This document shows, piece after piece, positions 9,873 through 19,411 of a DNA stretch of 64,000 bases. The translations under genes and the position numbers were made by a program. Source of the DNA: Bacteroidales bacterium (lineage in GTDB: Bacteria; Bacteroidota; Bacteroidia; Bacteroidales; UBA4417); contig JADJHD010000015.1 of the NCBI GenBank assembly GCA_016707705.1, forward strand, positions 62,001 to 126,000, given 5' to 3'. The first letter of the stretch is position 1, and the number at the start of each line of letters is the position of its first letter. Under the pieces are notes generated by a model that saw only the letters and a program-made list of their open reading frames with translations, searched no databases and was not told where the DNA came from.

Positions 9873-11255
9873 ATGAAGAACTTTACCCTGAAACTGGCTG
9901 CAGTTGTTTGTCTGCTTGCTTTGGTTTATTCCTGCAAGACAAATCAAACCGGACAGCAGACCGCCCGCTATCCTGATTGGGCAAAAAATGCTGTTATTTA
10001 TGAAGTTAACGTCAGGCAGTATACTCCTGAAGGAACTTTTAAAGCCTTCGAAGCACATTTGCCAAGACTGAAAGAATTAGGGGTCGATATCCTCTGGATG
10101 ATGCCTATTCACCCGATAGGAATTGAAAAAAGGAAATTCCCTGAAGGTGTCACTGAAAGTCTGGGTAGCTATTATTCCGTGAAGGACTACAAAGGCATCA
10201 ATCCGGAATTCGGCACCGAAGCTGATTTCAAGGCATTGGTGGAAAAAGCCCATAGTCTAGGTTTCAAGGTCATCATCGACTGGGTTGCCAACCATTCTGC
10301 ATGGGACAATGCCTGGGTTAAGGATCATCCGGATTGGTATGTTCAGGATAGTGCAGGCAATATCATGTCAGCTTTCGATTGGACCGATGTGGCCAAGTTG
10401 AATTATGCCAACAAGGATATGCGCAAGGCAATGGTTGAATCTATGAAGTATTGGCTTGAGAAATGCGATATCGATGGTTTCCGTTGCGATGTAGCTGGTG
10501 AGGTTCCTGCTGATTTCTGGAATGAAACACGCCCTGAACTTGAAAAGGTAAAACCTGTATTCATGCTTGCAGAAAATGAAGATAAGCCCGAACTCTTTAA
10601 AACAGCTTTCGATGCTGCCTACAATTGGGCAATGAGCAATGGAACCATGGTCAGGGTTTATAAAGGTGAAGAAAAAGCACCTGCCATCATTCAGGCTCAG
10701 CTGAAAACCGATTCCATCATGCCTGAAGGCTCATTCAAGATGAGTTTTATAACCAATCACGACGAAAATTCATGGAATAGCACTGCCAGCGAACGTTTCG
10801 GCCCGGCTGAAAATACATTTGCCCTCTTAACTTATGCCCTTCCCGGGATGCCTTTGATTTATTCCGGACAGGAAGCCGGGTTGAACCACAGGCTACAGTT
10901 CTTTATCAAGGACAGCATCGACTGGAAATACAAGGATTTCTCACCTTTTTACAAGAAATTAAATGCTCTTAAACATGAGAATGAAGCTTTATGGAATCCT
11001 CCTTTCGGTGGCAGTTTCAAGCCAATCGAAAACAACGATCCTGATAAGGTCCTCTCATTCATCAGGGAAAAAGGCAAGTTCAAGGTGCTGGTTATCGCCA
11101 ATCTGAGTGCTGAAAATGTTACTGTTAATCTGAAAGGCACCGATGCCGATGGTGAATACACCGATGTATTCAGCGGCTCAAAATTTACACTTAGCAGCAG
11201 TAACCTGAACCTCACCCTTCAGCCATGGGGTTACTGGATTGTGGAAGCCAGGTAA
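9873..11255 (+). CDS. GH13 alpha-amylase lipoprotein
   Basis: Alpha-amylase family enzyme of 460 residues, predicted to be lipid-anchored. The ATG at 9873 gives the lipobox LVYSC; an in-frame TTG six bases earlier is less likely. The barrel begins soon after, at YPDWAKNAVIYEVNVRQ. The GH13 regions are DWVANH, GFRCD (nucleophile Asp about 206), LAENED (Glu about 234) and ITNHDEN (Asp about 297). A short C-terminal beta domain ends the protein. It is much shorter than SusG (about 690), with no inserted CBM. It is the last gene of the susA run, followed by a strong terminator. Exact linkage specificity and inner versus outer leaflet cannot be told. Confidence 0.88.
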   Translation: MKNFTLKLAAVVCLLALVYSCKTNQTGQQTARYPDWAKNAVIYEVNVRQYTPEGTFKAFEAHLPRLKELGVDILWMMPIHPIGIEKRKFPEGVTESLGSYYSVKDYKGINPEFGTEADFKALVEKAHSLGFKVIIDWVANHSAWDNAWVKDHPDWYVQDSAGNIMSAFDWTDVAKLNYANKDMRKAMVESMKYWLEKCDIDGFRCDVAGEVPADFWNETRPELEKVKPVFMLAENEDKPELFKTAFDAAYNWAMSNGTMVRVYKGEEKAPAIIQAQLKTDSIMPEGSFKMSFITNHDENSWNSTASERFGPAENTFALLTYALPGMPLIYSGQEAGLNHRLQFFIKDSIDWKYKDFSPFYKKLNALKHENEALWNPPFGGSFKPIENNDPDKVLSFIREKGKFKVLVIANLSAENVTVNLKGTDADGEYTDVFSGSKFTLSSSNLNLTLQPWGYWIVEAR

Positions 11256-11297
11256 TTTCGGATTTATGGCCTGAAATAAGGCTTTGATATTAAAAAT

Positions 11298-11336
11298 ACA
11301 TCCGTCTTTCGGTTCTGGAAGACGGATGTTTTTTTT
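11298..11336. terminator. Terminator between the GH13 lipoprotein gene and malQ
   Basis: An 11-bp perfect stem (ACATCCGTCTT / AAGACGGATGT) with a 10-nt loop is followed by eight T on the plus strand. It ends the susA run; the malQ stop lies 39 bp further on the other strand. Confidence 0.85.
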
Positions 11337-11374
11337 AATGACAGTTACGTTTTTTCAGGTGCTATCCTTTTGGT

Positions 11375-14116
11375 TTAATAAACTTCCAATCGTCCCGATT
11401 GCTGAATCAGTTCTTTCAGATATCCATTAAACGCAGTTTCATTCAAGAGATCTTCAAGATTGAGATGCATCCTGTATCGCCAGTAATGGGTAGGATTTCC
11501 GGGATTGTTGATGCGCTCGGCATGAGGATTTGGCAGGCGAAGTTTGTTGTCCATGCCCAGCAGGTCCTGAATCGGAAATACGGTCCACATACTCGGTGAG
11601 TAAAGATGCTGAACAATGATCTGCCTTACTACATCTGTGGTGCATTCATAAGGTGAAGGTCCATGATTGCCCAGAATTTCATAATAGAATTTCTGTGATC
11701 TGCCCGGATCTTCTTCCCACCATCCTCTAACTGTTGAAGTATCATGAGAAGAAGGAGTCGCTACCGACAAATATGGATAGAAAGCCGGATGACCGAAAGC
11801 TATTTTGGGATTCTTGGGCATTCGCTGAACTTCCAGGCTTAATATCCCCAGTTCATTCATCACGGCAGGCACACAAGCCGGAACCATTCCAAGGTCTTCA
11901 CCACATAAAAGCATATTGGTAGCTTTCTTGAGTACCGGCAGCTTGCCCATGGCTTTGCCCCTCCAGAATTCCTCATTCCTTTCGTAGAAGTATTCGAGGT
12001 AAATATTATTGATTACATGCTTTGCATGATTGTCCAGTTCCTGGAATGACTTTGTAAAATGCAGTGCATTGCGTGGGAAGAATCCATTGCCTCCTGTTCC
12101 GGGAGCGTAGAGGAAAAGTACTTCTCCAATCAGTGAATTTAGTCCCTGTACTATGCGTTCAGTGCGGTTACGCATCCATGGACTATCATCAGGCTGAATG
12201 GTGACATTCATTTCCACCTTAGCCTGAGTGTCGTATTCCGGGCGGAGGTTATAGCATCCTGGTGCAAACTCCTCAAGGTAATGGAATTTAACATGCTCAG
12301 TAAGATCACCGAAGCGCTCATAAAGGAAGTGCTCCCTGATATAGGGTTTGCAGAACCTGTGCTCGTCAAACCAGAGTCCGCGGTCCTGAAGTTCATGCCT
12401 GTAATAGGGGATACTTGGATTAAAATATCCCAGCAATCCTTCAACCTGTGAAGAAGGGATTTCCCAAATCCTGAAAAATCCAAGAATATGGTCAATCCTG
12501 AATGCATCAAAATAGGTGGAGAGATGACGCAGACGATGCTGCCACCAGGCATAGCCATCCTTTTCCATTTCTTCCCAATTATAGGTAGGGAAGCGCCAGT
12601 TCTGTCCCTTTGCTGAGAAATCATCGGGAGGAGCACCGGCTTGCCTGTCCATATGGTACAACTGCGGACTCAGCCATGCATCCACACTGTTCCTGTAAAT
12701 ACCTATGGGGATATCACCTTTCAAAACCACACCTTTGGAACGGGCATATTCAGCAGCTTCCAGCAACTGGCAATAGGCATGGTACTGAATAAAGTAATGA
12801 ACTGCAATATCATCGTAATGTGCCGATTTCTTGTCAGTGAGCACAGCAAGAAGATTTGCAGTTGGTTTGCTGTATTCTCCCCAGCGGCTGAAATCAGGAG
12901 TATTGAATAAGTCTCTCAGATATGAAAATGCAGCATAAGGCTTAAGCCAATGGGAATTCTCCTTAAAGAAGGCAAGGAACTTTTTGCTCTTCAGGAATTC
13001 TGCCTTCTCCTGATCGTAAATCAGTTTGAAATACCTGGATTTCAATGCCATAACAGCTTCATAGTCTATCTTATCCAGAGAGTTAAGGTAGTTCCCCTGC
13101 GATTCTATGATTTGCTGATTTATTTCAGAATTCAGCTTGCCAATCTCCAGAAGATTAATGTAAACAGGATGGAGTGCATAGACCGAAATGGCTGCATAGG
13201 GATAGGAATCCTGCCAGGAATGCTTGGCAACAGTATCATTGACCGGAAGAATCTGAATCATCTTCATTCCCGTTTCTGCAGCCCAGTCAACCAATAGCTT
13301 GAGGTCAGAGAACTCACCGATTCCGAATCCGTTTTTCCGGCGGAGTGAAAACACCGGGATGGCTACTCCTGTCCCTTTCCAGGGATATTGTGGGAATATA
13401 AACTTCTCATCTGCCACTTCAATAGTATCGGGAACCGAACCAACGGGCAGCTCAAGAATCCTGTTTTCCGAATTTTCCCAGAAAGCAGTCTTTCCTTCCT
13501 CATCCTGAATCAGGTATTTATATTCAATTGGGAAGTCTGCCTCAGGGACAATTACTTCTCCATTCCAGGAAGGGTGATCAGGGTTTCCAAGGGCGATGGC
13601 TTTTTTATCCTTCCATACTCCCAAGCTTTTGGAACTTCCACATACTGCTACCCTGTGGCCGGGTTTTATCCTTACAACTGTTGGTTTAAACCTTACTACA
13701 ACTGATCCAGCCAGCTTTTGGGATTTGCCTTTCGTTGCAGGAAACTTATTTTCCTGTTTAAGAATAGCCTGGGTAAAAGCTGAGGAGTGCAATGCAAAAT
13801 CAGGATCTGCAAACGACCTCCAGAGATCGGCAAGCAAAATGGAAGAATCCTTTCTGCCATCAGCCCTGAATTGCCGGTCAGGGCCCCATTCCTCAAGATA
13901 GGCGCTGAAGTTGTCGTCCTTTACAAAATACCGGTAGGTGAAATCTTCCGCTGCCAGTCCGTCAAGTGTTAAAGTCCACAAACCTGTAATGGCATCATCC
14001 AGTTTCAAGAACAGCGCATGGTCAATGTTGCCGGCTCCAAGTTCTGAAAGGGAACCAACTATCATCAATTGCTGTCCGGGAAAGGTCTTGTAATAAATCT
14101 TGAATTGAAGTTGCAT
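11375..14116 (-). CDS. malQ: 4-alpha-glucanotransferase (GH77) with two N-terminal CBM20 domains
   Basis: Cytoplasmic amylomaltase of 913 residues that transfers glucan segments between maltodextrins, releasing glucose. No signal peptide. Two starch-binding CBM20-like domains occupy residues about 1-115 and 137-245 (the second with GHRVAVCGSSKSLGVW). The GH77 barrel follows: AFRIDHILGFFR holds the nucleophile Asp, LLCGEDLGMVP the acid/base Glu, and SSHDTSTVRGWW the third carboxylate. This tandem-CBM20 architecture is the Bacteroidota and plant DPE2-like form rather than the short E. coli form. It stands alone on the minus strand; no clear TAnnTTTG element was found upstream. Confidence 0.94.
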   Translation of the reverse strand: MQLQFKIYYKTFPGQQLMIVGSLSELGAGNIDHALFLKLDDAITGLWTLTLDGLAAEDFTYRYFVKDDNFSAYLEEWGPDRQFRADGRKDSSILLADLWRSFADPDFALHSSAFTQAILKQENKFPATKGKSQKLAGSVVVRFKPTVVRIKPGHRVAVCGSSKSLGVWKDKKAIALGNPDHPSWNGEVIVPEADFPIEYKYLIQDEEGKTAFWENSENRILELPVGSVPDTIEVADEKFIFPQYPWKGTGVAIPVFSLRRKNGFGIGEFSDLKLLVDWAAETGMKMIQILPVNDTVAKHSWQDSYPYAAISVYALHPVYINLLEIGKLNSEINQQIIESQGNYLNSLDKIDYEAVMALKSRYFKLIYDQEKAEFLKSKKFLAFFKENSHWLKPYAAFSYLRDLFNTPDFSRWGEYSKPTANLLAVLTDKKSAHYDDIAVHYFIQYHAYCQLLEAAEYARSKGVVLKGDIPIGIYRNSVDAWLSPQLYHMDRQAGAPPDDFSAKGQNWRFPTYNWEEMEKDGYAWWQHRLRHLSTYFDAFRIDHILGFFRIWEIPSSQVEGLLGYFNPSIPYYRHELQDRGLWFDEHRFCKPYIREHFLYERFGDLTEHVKFHYLEEFAPGCYNLRPEYDTQAKVEMNVTIQPDDSPWMRNRTERIVQGLNSLIGEVLFLYAPGTGGNGFFPRNALHFTKSFQELDNHAKHVINNIYLEYFYERNEEFWRGKAMGKLPVLKKATNMLLCGEDLGMVPACVPAVMNELGILSLEVQRMPKNPKIAFGHPAFYPYLSVATPSSHDTSTVRGWWEEDPGRSQKFYYEILGNHGPSPYECTTDVVRQIIVQHLYSPSMWTVFPIQDLLGMDNKLRLPNPHAERINNPGNPTHYWRYRMHLNLEDLLNETAFNGYLKELIQQSGRLEVY

Positions 14117-14286
14117 ATAGAAGCAGTTTTGGAGGAATGAAATTAGTGATTTTCTTTTTTAACTGGTGGATGCTTATACTATATAAATTCTGAATTTTGC
14201 ATGGAACAGGGTTAGTGAGTAAATATCTCTGCATTTCTCTCCCTGAAATCATTACTGCTTAATGCATGTATCAAAGTGATTAACTG

Positions 14287-14823
14287 ATGAGACATACCAT
14301 TCCATATTCCTTCAAAAAACTTGAGCCTTCTGATCTGGACAGGCTTTGCAGCTATCTTGAAAAGCTGGGACCTGAAACCCGAAGAAGGTTTGGACCTCAT
14401 GGTTTCGACAGAAATTCTCTTGAGAATCTTTTTATCCATCAACAGGAGTTTCTCGGTTATGTTGCAACGAATGATGAAAACAATGAGATTATTGCCTATT
14501 GTGTCCTTAAAAAGGGATATCTGGAACATGACAGCTTCCGTTTCCATTCCTATGGATTAACCCTGGATCATGCAACGGATTGCACATTTGCACCCTCAGT
14601 TGCCGAAGAATGGCAGGGAAAGGGTGTAGGAGGGGAACTTACAAATTTCATAATCGGAGATCTGAAGGAAATGGGATTCAGGAGGATTCTATTGTGGGGA
14701 GGGGTGCAGTCCGATAATCATCAGGCCCTTAGGTATTATGAAAAACTGGGTTTTCGAAGACTCGGACAATTTGAATATTTTGGTATGAATGACGATATGT
14801 GCCTGGATATGTTTCACGAATAA
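14287..14823 (+). CDS. GNAT-family N-acetyltransferase
   Basis: Acetyl-CoA-dependent acyltransferase of 178 residues. Motif A of the GNAT fold is seen as EEWQGKGVGGELTNFIIGDL (pyrophosphate-binding loop QGKGVG), followed by GFRRILLWGGV and NHQALRYYEKLGFRRLG, the usual motif B region. The start is the ATG at 14287. It is flanked by convergent sugar genes but has no visible link to starch metabolism. The substrate is unknown. Confidence 0.85.
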   Translation: MRHTIPYSFKKLEPSDLDRLCSYLEKLGPETRRRFGPHGFDRNSLENLFIHQQEFLGYVATNDENNEIIAYCVLKKGYLEHDSFRFHSYGLTLDHATDCTFAPSVAEEWQGKGVGGELTNFIIGDLKEMGFRRILLWGGVQSDNHQALRYYEKLGFRRLGQFEYFGMNDDMCLDMFHE

Positions 14824-14858
14824 ATTCAGTCTTGCTGAACATCTCAGACCACTCTAAT

Positions 14859-14891
14859 GAAAAAGCCCCGGTTGATTTCCGGGGCTTTTTC
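14859..14891. terminator. Bidirectional terminator between the acetyltransferase and permease genes
   Basis: A 13-bp stem (GAAAAAGCCCCGG / CCGGGGCTTTTTC) with a 7-nt loop carries A and T runs on both sides, so it can serve both converging genes. Confidence 0.9.
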
Positions 14892-14914
14892 TTGGTCTTA
14901 TTGATAAAAGCTGT

Positions 14915-16201
14915 CTACTTTTTTTCATTAATGAAAATCGAACAGCAGGCTCCGATTACCATTGAACAGCCAGCCATAACAATGCACAGCATAGCATTGC
15001 CATCAAACAAATATTTGAGGATCAGTCCTGTGAATATTCCGCTTATAATCTGGGGAATGGTAATCGACATATTGAATAATCCCATGTAGATACCCATTCT
15101 TTTTGGAGGAATGCTGTTGGCAAGCATTGCATAAGGCATGGCAAGAATGCTTCCCCAGGCAATACCAATACCAATCATTGGGATAATCAGCATATCGGCA
15201 TTTGGAATAATAAGGAATGAGAGATAAGAGAGTCCTCCTATGCCTAAAGCGAGGGCGTGCGTGAATTTCTTGCCTATTCTTTTAGCTAATATCGGTAACA
15301 ACATTGCCACTATCGCTGAAACACCATTGTAAATCCCGAATAGAATTCCTACCCAGTTGCCGGCATCCTGATACCCGGTTGAATTGGGGTCCGGACTGTT
15401 ATAGAAATAAGAAGCTACGGCGGGTGTTGTATAAACCCACATTGAGAATAGTGCAAACCAGGAGAAGAATTGAACCAGTAATAACTGGACCATTACCTTC
15501 GGGATAACAACTTTTTGAGGTTTTTCTTCCTCTATTTCCTTGTCATAATACTCAGGTGGATATTCTGAAGTGGTGAAAATCGTTATCAGAATGGATGTTA
15601 GCAAAACAAAGGCTCCAATGTAAAAGGAGAAAACTACATTGTCGGGGATTAATCCCTTGCCGCTTGCTTCTTTGGATATTCCAATCCAGTTGGCTAGAAT
15701 ATAAGGTAGCCATGATCCTGCCACAGCTCCGATGCCAATCAAAAGTGTCTGAACCGAGAATCCCATGGTATGCTGCTCCTCCGGAAGCTTTTCTGCTACA
15801 AGGGCCCTGAAGGGTTCCATCGATATATTAATGGATGCATCCATGATCATAAGCATACCGCCTCCAATAAACATAGGCGCAATAAATGTGGCCAGATGCG
15901 GTGCATTCGGCATCAGGATAAGTGCGGTACTGGTAAGCAGCGCACCTGCAAGGAAATAAGGACGGCGACGGCCCAGCCTGTTCCAGGTTTTATCGCTGAA
16001 ATATCCGATGATTGGCTGTACAATCATTCCGGTGATCGGAGCAACCAGCCAAAACCAGCTTAGATGGTCTACTTCTGCTCCAAAGGTCTGCAGGATCCTG
16101 GAAGCGTTCGCATTCTGCAAGGCAAAACCGAACTGAATTCCCAGGAATCCGAAACTCATGTTCCAGATCTGCCAGAAGGTAAGTTTGGGACGTTTAGTCA
16201 T
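14915..16201 (-). CDS. MFS sugar permease, SLC45-like
   Basis: Inner-membrane secondary transporter of 428 residues with about 12 hydrophobic segments. The loop SDKTWNRLGRRRPY after the second helix is the signature of the SLC45/sucrose-maltose symporter group within the major facilitator superfamily. Such permeases sit in Bacteroidota maltose clusters beside GH65 phosphorylases, so import of maltose or short maltodextrins by proton symport is the best inference. A TACATTTG element (minus strand, 16239-16232) lies 31 nt upstream of the ATG. It is divergent from the secreted GH13 gene. Substrate is not provable from sequence. Confidence 0.85.
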   Translation of the reverse strand: MTKRPKLTFWQIWNMSFGFLGIQFGFALQNANASRILQTFGAEVDHLSWFWLVAPITGMIVQPIIGYFSDKTWNRLGRRRPYFLAGALLTSTALILMPNAPHLATFIAPMFIGGGMLMIMDASINISMEPFRALVAEKLPEEQHTMGFSVQTLLIGIGAVAGSWLPYILANWIGISKEASGKGLIPDNVVFSFYIGAFVLLTSILITIFTTSEYPPEYYDKEIEEEKPQKVVIPKVMVQLLLVQFFSWFALFSMWVYTTPAVASYFYNSPDPNSTGYQDAGNWVGILFGIYNGVSAIVAMLLPILAKRIGKKFTHALALGIGGLSYLSFLIIPNADMLIIPMIGIGIAWGSILAMPYAMLANSIPPKRMGIYMGLFNMSITIPQIISGIFTGLILKYLFDGNAMLCIVMAGCSMVIGACCSIFINEKK

Positions 16202-16497
16202 AACTTCAATAATTCTGATATTTGATTTCTACAAATGTATAATATCATTCCAACAAATAATCATCTGCTTGTTTTTCTTTGACAAAATCATGCCCAATCT
16301 TTCGGCATCTCCTGAATGGGTCTTTCAATCCTCTTATTAGCAGTATGTTGCAGGTTCCGGTTGTTGAGTTACAATAGTACTGGGGTATTGCACTCAACTG
16401 CTGAACGGGACTTCATTTTGGGAATATCAATAGATAGCAAATTGGATTTCATATCACAAAGGGAACGAATGTCATCAACTTCAATATCGGATTATAT

Positions 16498-16505
16498 TAC
16501 ATTTG
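16498..16505 (+). promoter_or_regulatory. -7 element for the T9SS-linked GH13 gene
   Basis: TACATTTG matches TAnnTTTG 28 nt before the ATG at 16534. No -33 TTG is seen at normal spacing. The 16240-16490 stretch otherwise shows no gene, only a matching TACATTTG for the permease on the other strand. Confidence 0.45.
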
Positions 16506-16533
16506 CAGTAATAAACTTTCAATCCATTTTTTT

Positions 16534-18990
16534 ATGAGAATCACCGGAATCTTGCTATTCGTGCTTTGTGTGCTTGCTTCTTTCGAAAGTAAAGCTCAGC
16601 TCATTACTGTTACACCTTCGCTTCCCACCGATATTGACGGAGTGGAAATCATCTTCGATGCCAGTCAGGGAAGTGGTGGATTGGCAGGCTATTCCGGCGA
16701 TGTGTATGCCCATACCGGGGTGATTACAAATGTTAGTACCGGCACCTCCGACTGGAAGTATGTTAAATCCGACTGGGGTGTAAATATTCCCGACTGCAAG
16801 CTCACAAGCCTCGGCAATAATAAGTGGAAGCTGGTAATATCACCTTCAATCCGTCAGTACTATGGTGTGCCGGCAAGCGAGCAGATTGAAAAGCTTGCCT
16901 TCGTGTTTCGTTCAGGCGTGCAGGTAAATGGTAGCTGGCTCGAAGGAAAAACCTCAACCAATGGAGATATTTTCTATGATGTATATCCTTCAGGGATAAG
17001 CATTAAAATTACCAATCCTGACCAGGACCTGATTTTTGCCTCAATAGGACAGCCATTTTCAGTTGCGGTTTCTTCAGTTCAGGCCGATACAACCATTTTA
17101 TTCGTTGATGGTCAAAGAGTTGCTACAACTACCGGGACAACTTTAAACCATTCAATTACTCCCTCCGAATATGGAAGGTTTCTTGTCAAGGCTATTGCCA
17201 AAAACAGCACTGAGCAAAAGGTTGACTCCTTTTATTATTATGTGAGATCCGAACCTGTTGTTGCAAGTCTTCCTGCAGGAATTACCGATGGTATCAATTA
17301 TATAGGCTCCGATTCCGTGGTTCTGTGCCTGTATGCTCCCCTGAAACAATATGCCTTTGTCCTTGGAGATTTCAACAACTGGCTGGCTGATGAGAGTTTC
17401 TACATGTATAAGACTCCTGACGGCAAACGCTACTGGTGCCCTGTTGGCAATCTGGTTCCGGGTAAGGAATACGTATTCCAATATCTTGTTGATGGTACAA
17501 TCCGCATTGGTGATCCTTATGCCAGTAAAGTAAGTGATCCCTGGAATGATAAGTATATCGATGAAACAACCTACCCCGGACTGATTCCTTATCCATCAGG
17601 AAAAACAACTGGGGTTGCAACTGTACTGCAAACAAATCAGTCTTCCTATACCTGGCAGAACAATACATTCGTCCCTGCTTCAAATACTGACCTGATAGTT
17701 TATGAACTACTGATTCGCGATTTTACTGACAAGCACAGCTTCCAGTCTGTTATTGATACCTTGGGATACCTGAAAAGGATGGGTGTTAATGCGATTGAAT
17801 TCATGCCACTCAACGAATTTGAAGGTAATTTAAGTTGGGGCTATAACCCGAATTATTATCTCGCATTGGACAAATATTACGGTACCTCAAATAAATTCAA
17901 GGAAATGGTCGACAAATGCCATGATGCAGGCATCGCCGTTTTTATGGATATTGCATTGAATCATTCCTTCGGAACTTCTCCATATGTTTTGCTTTATTGG
18001 GATCAGGCAAACAGCCGGCCTTCAGCTGAAAGCCCATTTTATAATACAGTTGCCAAACATGATTTCAATGTTGGATTTGATATGAATCATGAGTCAGCGG
18101 ACTCAAAACTTTATGTAAGCAGGATTTTGAAATACTGGCTTACAGAATACAGGGTTGATGGATTCCGCTTCGACCTTTCAAAAGGATTCACTCAAAATAA
18201 TACACTCGGAAACACTGGTGCATGGGGGCAATATGACGCATCCAGAATTTCAATCCTGTCGCAGTACAACGACAGCATTCATGCCGTGAAGCCATCAGCA
18301 AAACTGATTCTTGAACATTTTGCCAATAATGATGAGGAAAAGGTACTGGCTGCCAAAGGCATGATGCTTTGGGGAAACATTAACAACAATTATAGTGAAG
18401 CTGCGATGGGATACACTCCAAACAGTGACCTTTCCTGGAGTTCATATATAAGCAGGGGCTGGAGTGCTCCAAATCTTGTGGCATTCATGGAGAGCCATGA
18501 TGAGGAAAGACAGATGTACAAATGTCTGGCATTTGGCAACAATAATGGAAGCTATAATATTAAGGATACAACTACTGCCATTAAAAGGGCGGCACTTACT
18601 GCAACATTCTTCTTTACCATTCCGGGTCCAAAAATGATCTGGCAATTTGGGGAGCAGGGATACGATTATTCAATCAACTACCCAAGCGGGACTTCTGCTT
18701 CACGCCTCGACAATAAACCACCTCGCTGGGATTATATGAGCCAGGGCCGCAGGATAAAGCTTTATAATACCTATTCGGGACTTATTCACCTCCGGACTGG
18801 CAATCCATTGTTCCAGACCAACAACTTTACCCTGGACGTTGCCGGAAGTATGAAGAAGATCAAGATGAAAAGGATAACCAGTCGGCGATTGTTATTGGTA
18901 ATTTTGGAGTACAGACTGCAAATGCAACTCCCGGTTTTTATGCCACCGGCACCTGGTACGATTACCTCACAGGAGATTCACTTGTTGTGA
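16534..18990 (+). CDS. Secreted GH13 amylase, frameshifted near its C-terminus (main part)
   Basis: Large extracellular alpha-amylase family protein. The signal peptide ends SKAQ. Residues about 20-150 are the same N-terminal module as in the GH31 enzyme (DAS, GDVYAHTGVIT, LAFVFR). An Ig-like region follows, then a CBM48-type E-set domain (FVLGDFNNWLAD) and the GH13 barrel: DIALNH, GFRFD (nucleophile Asp about 547), LILEHF (Glu about 594), ESHDEE (Asp about 656). After KKIKMK the frame is wrong: the last roughly 40 residues to 18990 are out-of-frame sequence. Removing one base-count error in the A4 run at 18868-18871 (A5 expected) restores KDNQSAIVIGNFGVQ and joins the next entry, giving about 935 residues with a T9SS tail. 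Confidence 0.88.
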   Translation: MRITGILLFVLCVLASFESKAQLITVTPSLPTDIDGVEIIFDASQGSGGLAGYSGDVYAHTGVITNVSTGTSDWKYVKSDWGVNIPDCKLTSLGNNKWKLVISPSIRQYYGVPASEQIEKLAFVFRSGVQVNGSWLEGKTSTNGDIFYDVYPSGISIKITNPDQDLIFASIGQPFSVAVSSVQADTTILFVDGQRVATTTGTTLNHSITPSEYGRFLVKAIAKNSTEQKVDSFYYYVRSEPVVASLPAGITDGINYIGSDSVVLCLYAPLKQYAFVLGDFNNWLADESFYMYKTPDGKRYWCPVGNLVPGKEYVFQYLVDGTIRIGDPYASKVSDPWNDKYIDETTYPGLIPYPSGKTTGVATVLQTNQSSYTWQNNTFVPASNTDLIVYELLIRDFTDKHSFQSVIDTLGYLKRMGVNAIEFMPLNEFEGNLSWGYNPNYYLALDKYYGTSNKFKEMVDKCHDAGIAVFMDIALNHSFGTSPYVLLYWDQANSRPSAESPFYNTVAKHDFNVGFDMNHESADSKLYVSRILKYWLTEYRVDGFRFDLSKGFTQNNTLGNTGAWGQYDASRISILSQYNDSIHAVKPSAKLILEHFANNDEEKVLAAKGMMLWGNINNNYSEAAMGYTPNSDLSWSSYISRGWSAPNLVAFMESHDEERQMYKCLAFGNNNGSYNIKDTTTAIKRAALTATFFFTIPGPKMIWQFGEQGYDYSINYPSGTSASRLDNKPPRWDYMSQGRRIKLYNTYSGLIHLRTGNPLFQTNNFTLDVAGSMKKIKMKRITSRRLLLVILEYRLQMQLPVFMPPAPGTITSQEIHLL

Positions 18991-19340
18991 CTGATATGAA
19001 TGCAAGCATTAGCCTTGAACCGGGGGAAGCCAGGCTTTACATGAATACCTATGTTGCAAATCCCTATGGATTCCAGGATTATAATGAAACCTCGCAGTTG
19101 ACTGTCACCATTGCACCCAACCCAATGATTGGAGAAGGCAAAATCATGATCTCACATCCGGGCTCCAATGACTGGAAAGTGAGGGTCACCGATTTGAATG
19201 GCAGAATAATAATCCCAACGATTACTGGAAAATTTGAAACCAATGTTGAGATTCCACTGCATCTGAATGCAAAGGGGACTTATCTGGTAAGGGTTCAGGT
19301 AGGGAAAGAAGTAATAGTTAAAAAGGTCACAGTGCTTTAA
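18987..19340 (+). CDS. C-terminal T9SS sorting domain of the frameshifted GH13 amylase
   Basis: Not an independent gene: the same frame continues back to about 18872 with GNFGVQTANATPGF and WYDYLTGDSL, the C-terminal beta domain of the preceding amylase. The end is a type A T9SS sorting domain (IAPNPMIGEGKIMI, VRVTDLNGRII, GTYLVRVQVGKEVIVKKVTV), which sends the enzyme across the outer membrane to the cell surface or medium. If the frameshift is real, the amylase lacks its export tail and would stay in the periplasm. The nominal start at 18987 is a GTG with little support. Confidence 0.8.
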   Translation: MTDMNASISLEPGEARLYMNTYVANPYGFQDYNETSQLTVTIAPNPMIGEGKIMISHPGSNDWKVRVTDLNGRIIIPTITGKFETNVEIPLHLNAKGTYLVRVQVGKEVIVKKVTVL

Positions 19341-19357
19341 GATATGTCTGTAAACAA

Positions 19358-19391
19358 AAACTCCCGGAATACAGAAGTGTTCCGGGAGTTT
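19358..19391. terminator. Terminator between the GH13 gene and the lacI-type gene
   Basis: A 12-bp stem (AAACTCCCGGAA / TTCCGGGAGTTT) has a 10-nt loop. An A run on the left and a T-rich stretch on the right suit both converging genes. Confidence 0.85.
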
Positions 19392-19411
19392 CTGTTTATT
19401 GGGATTTAAGT

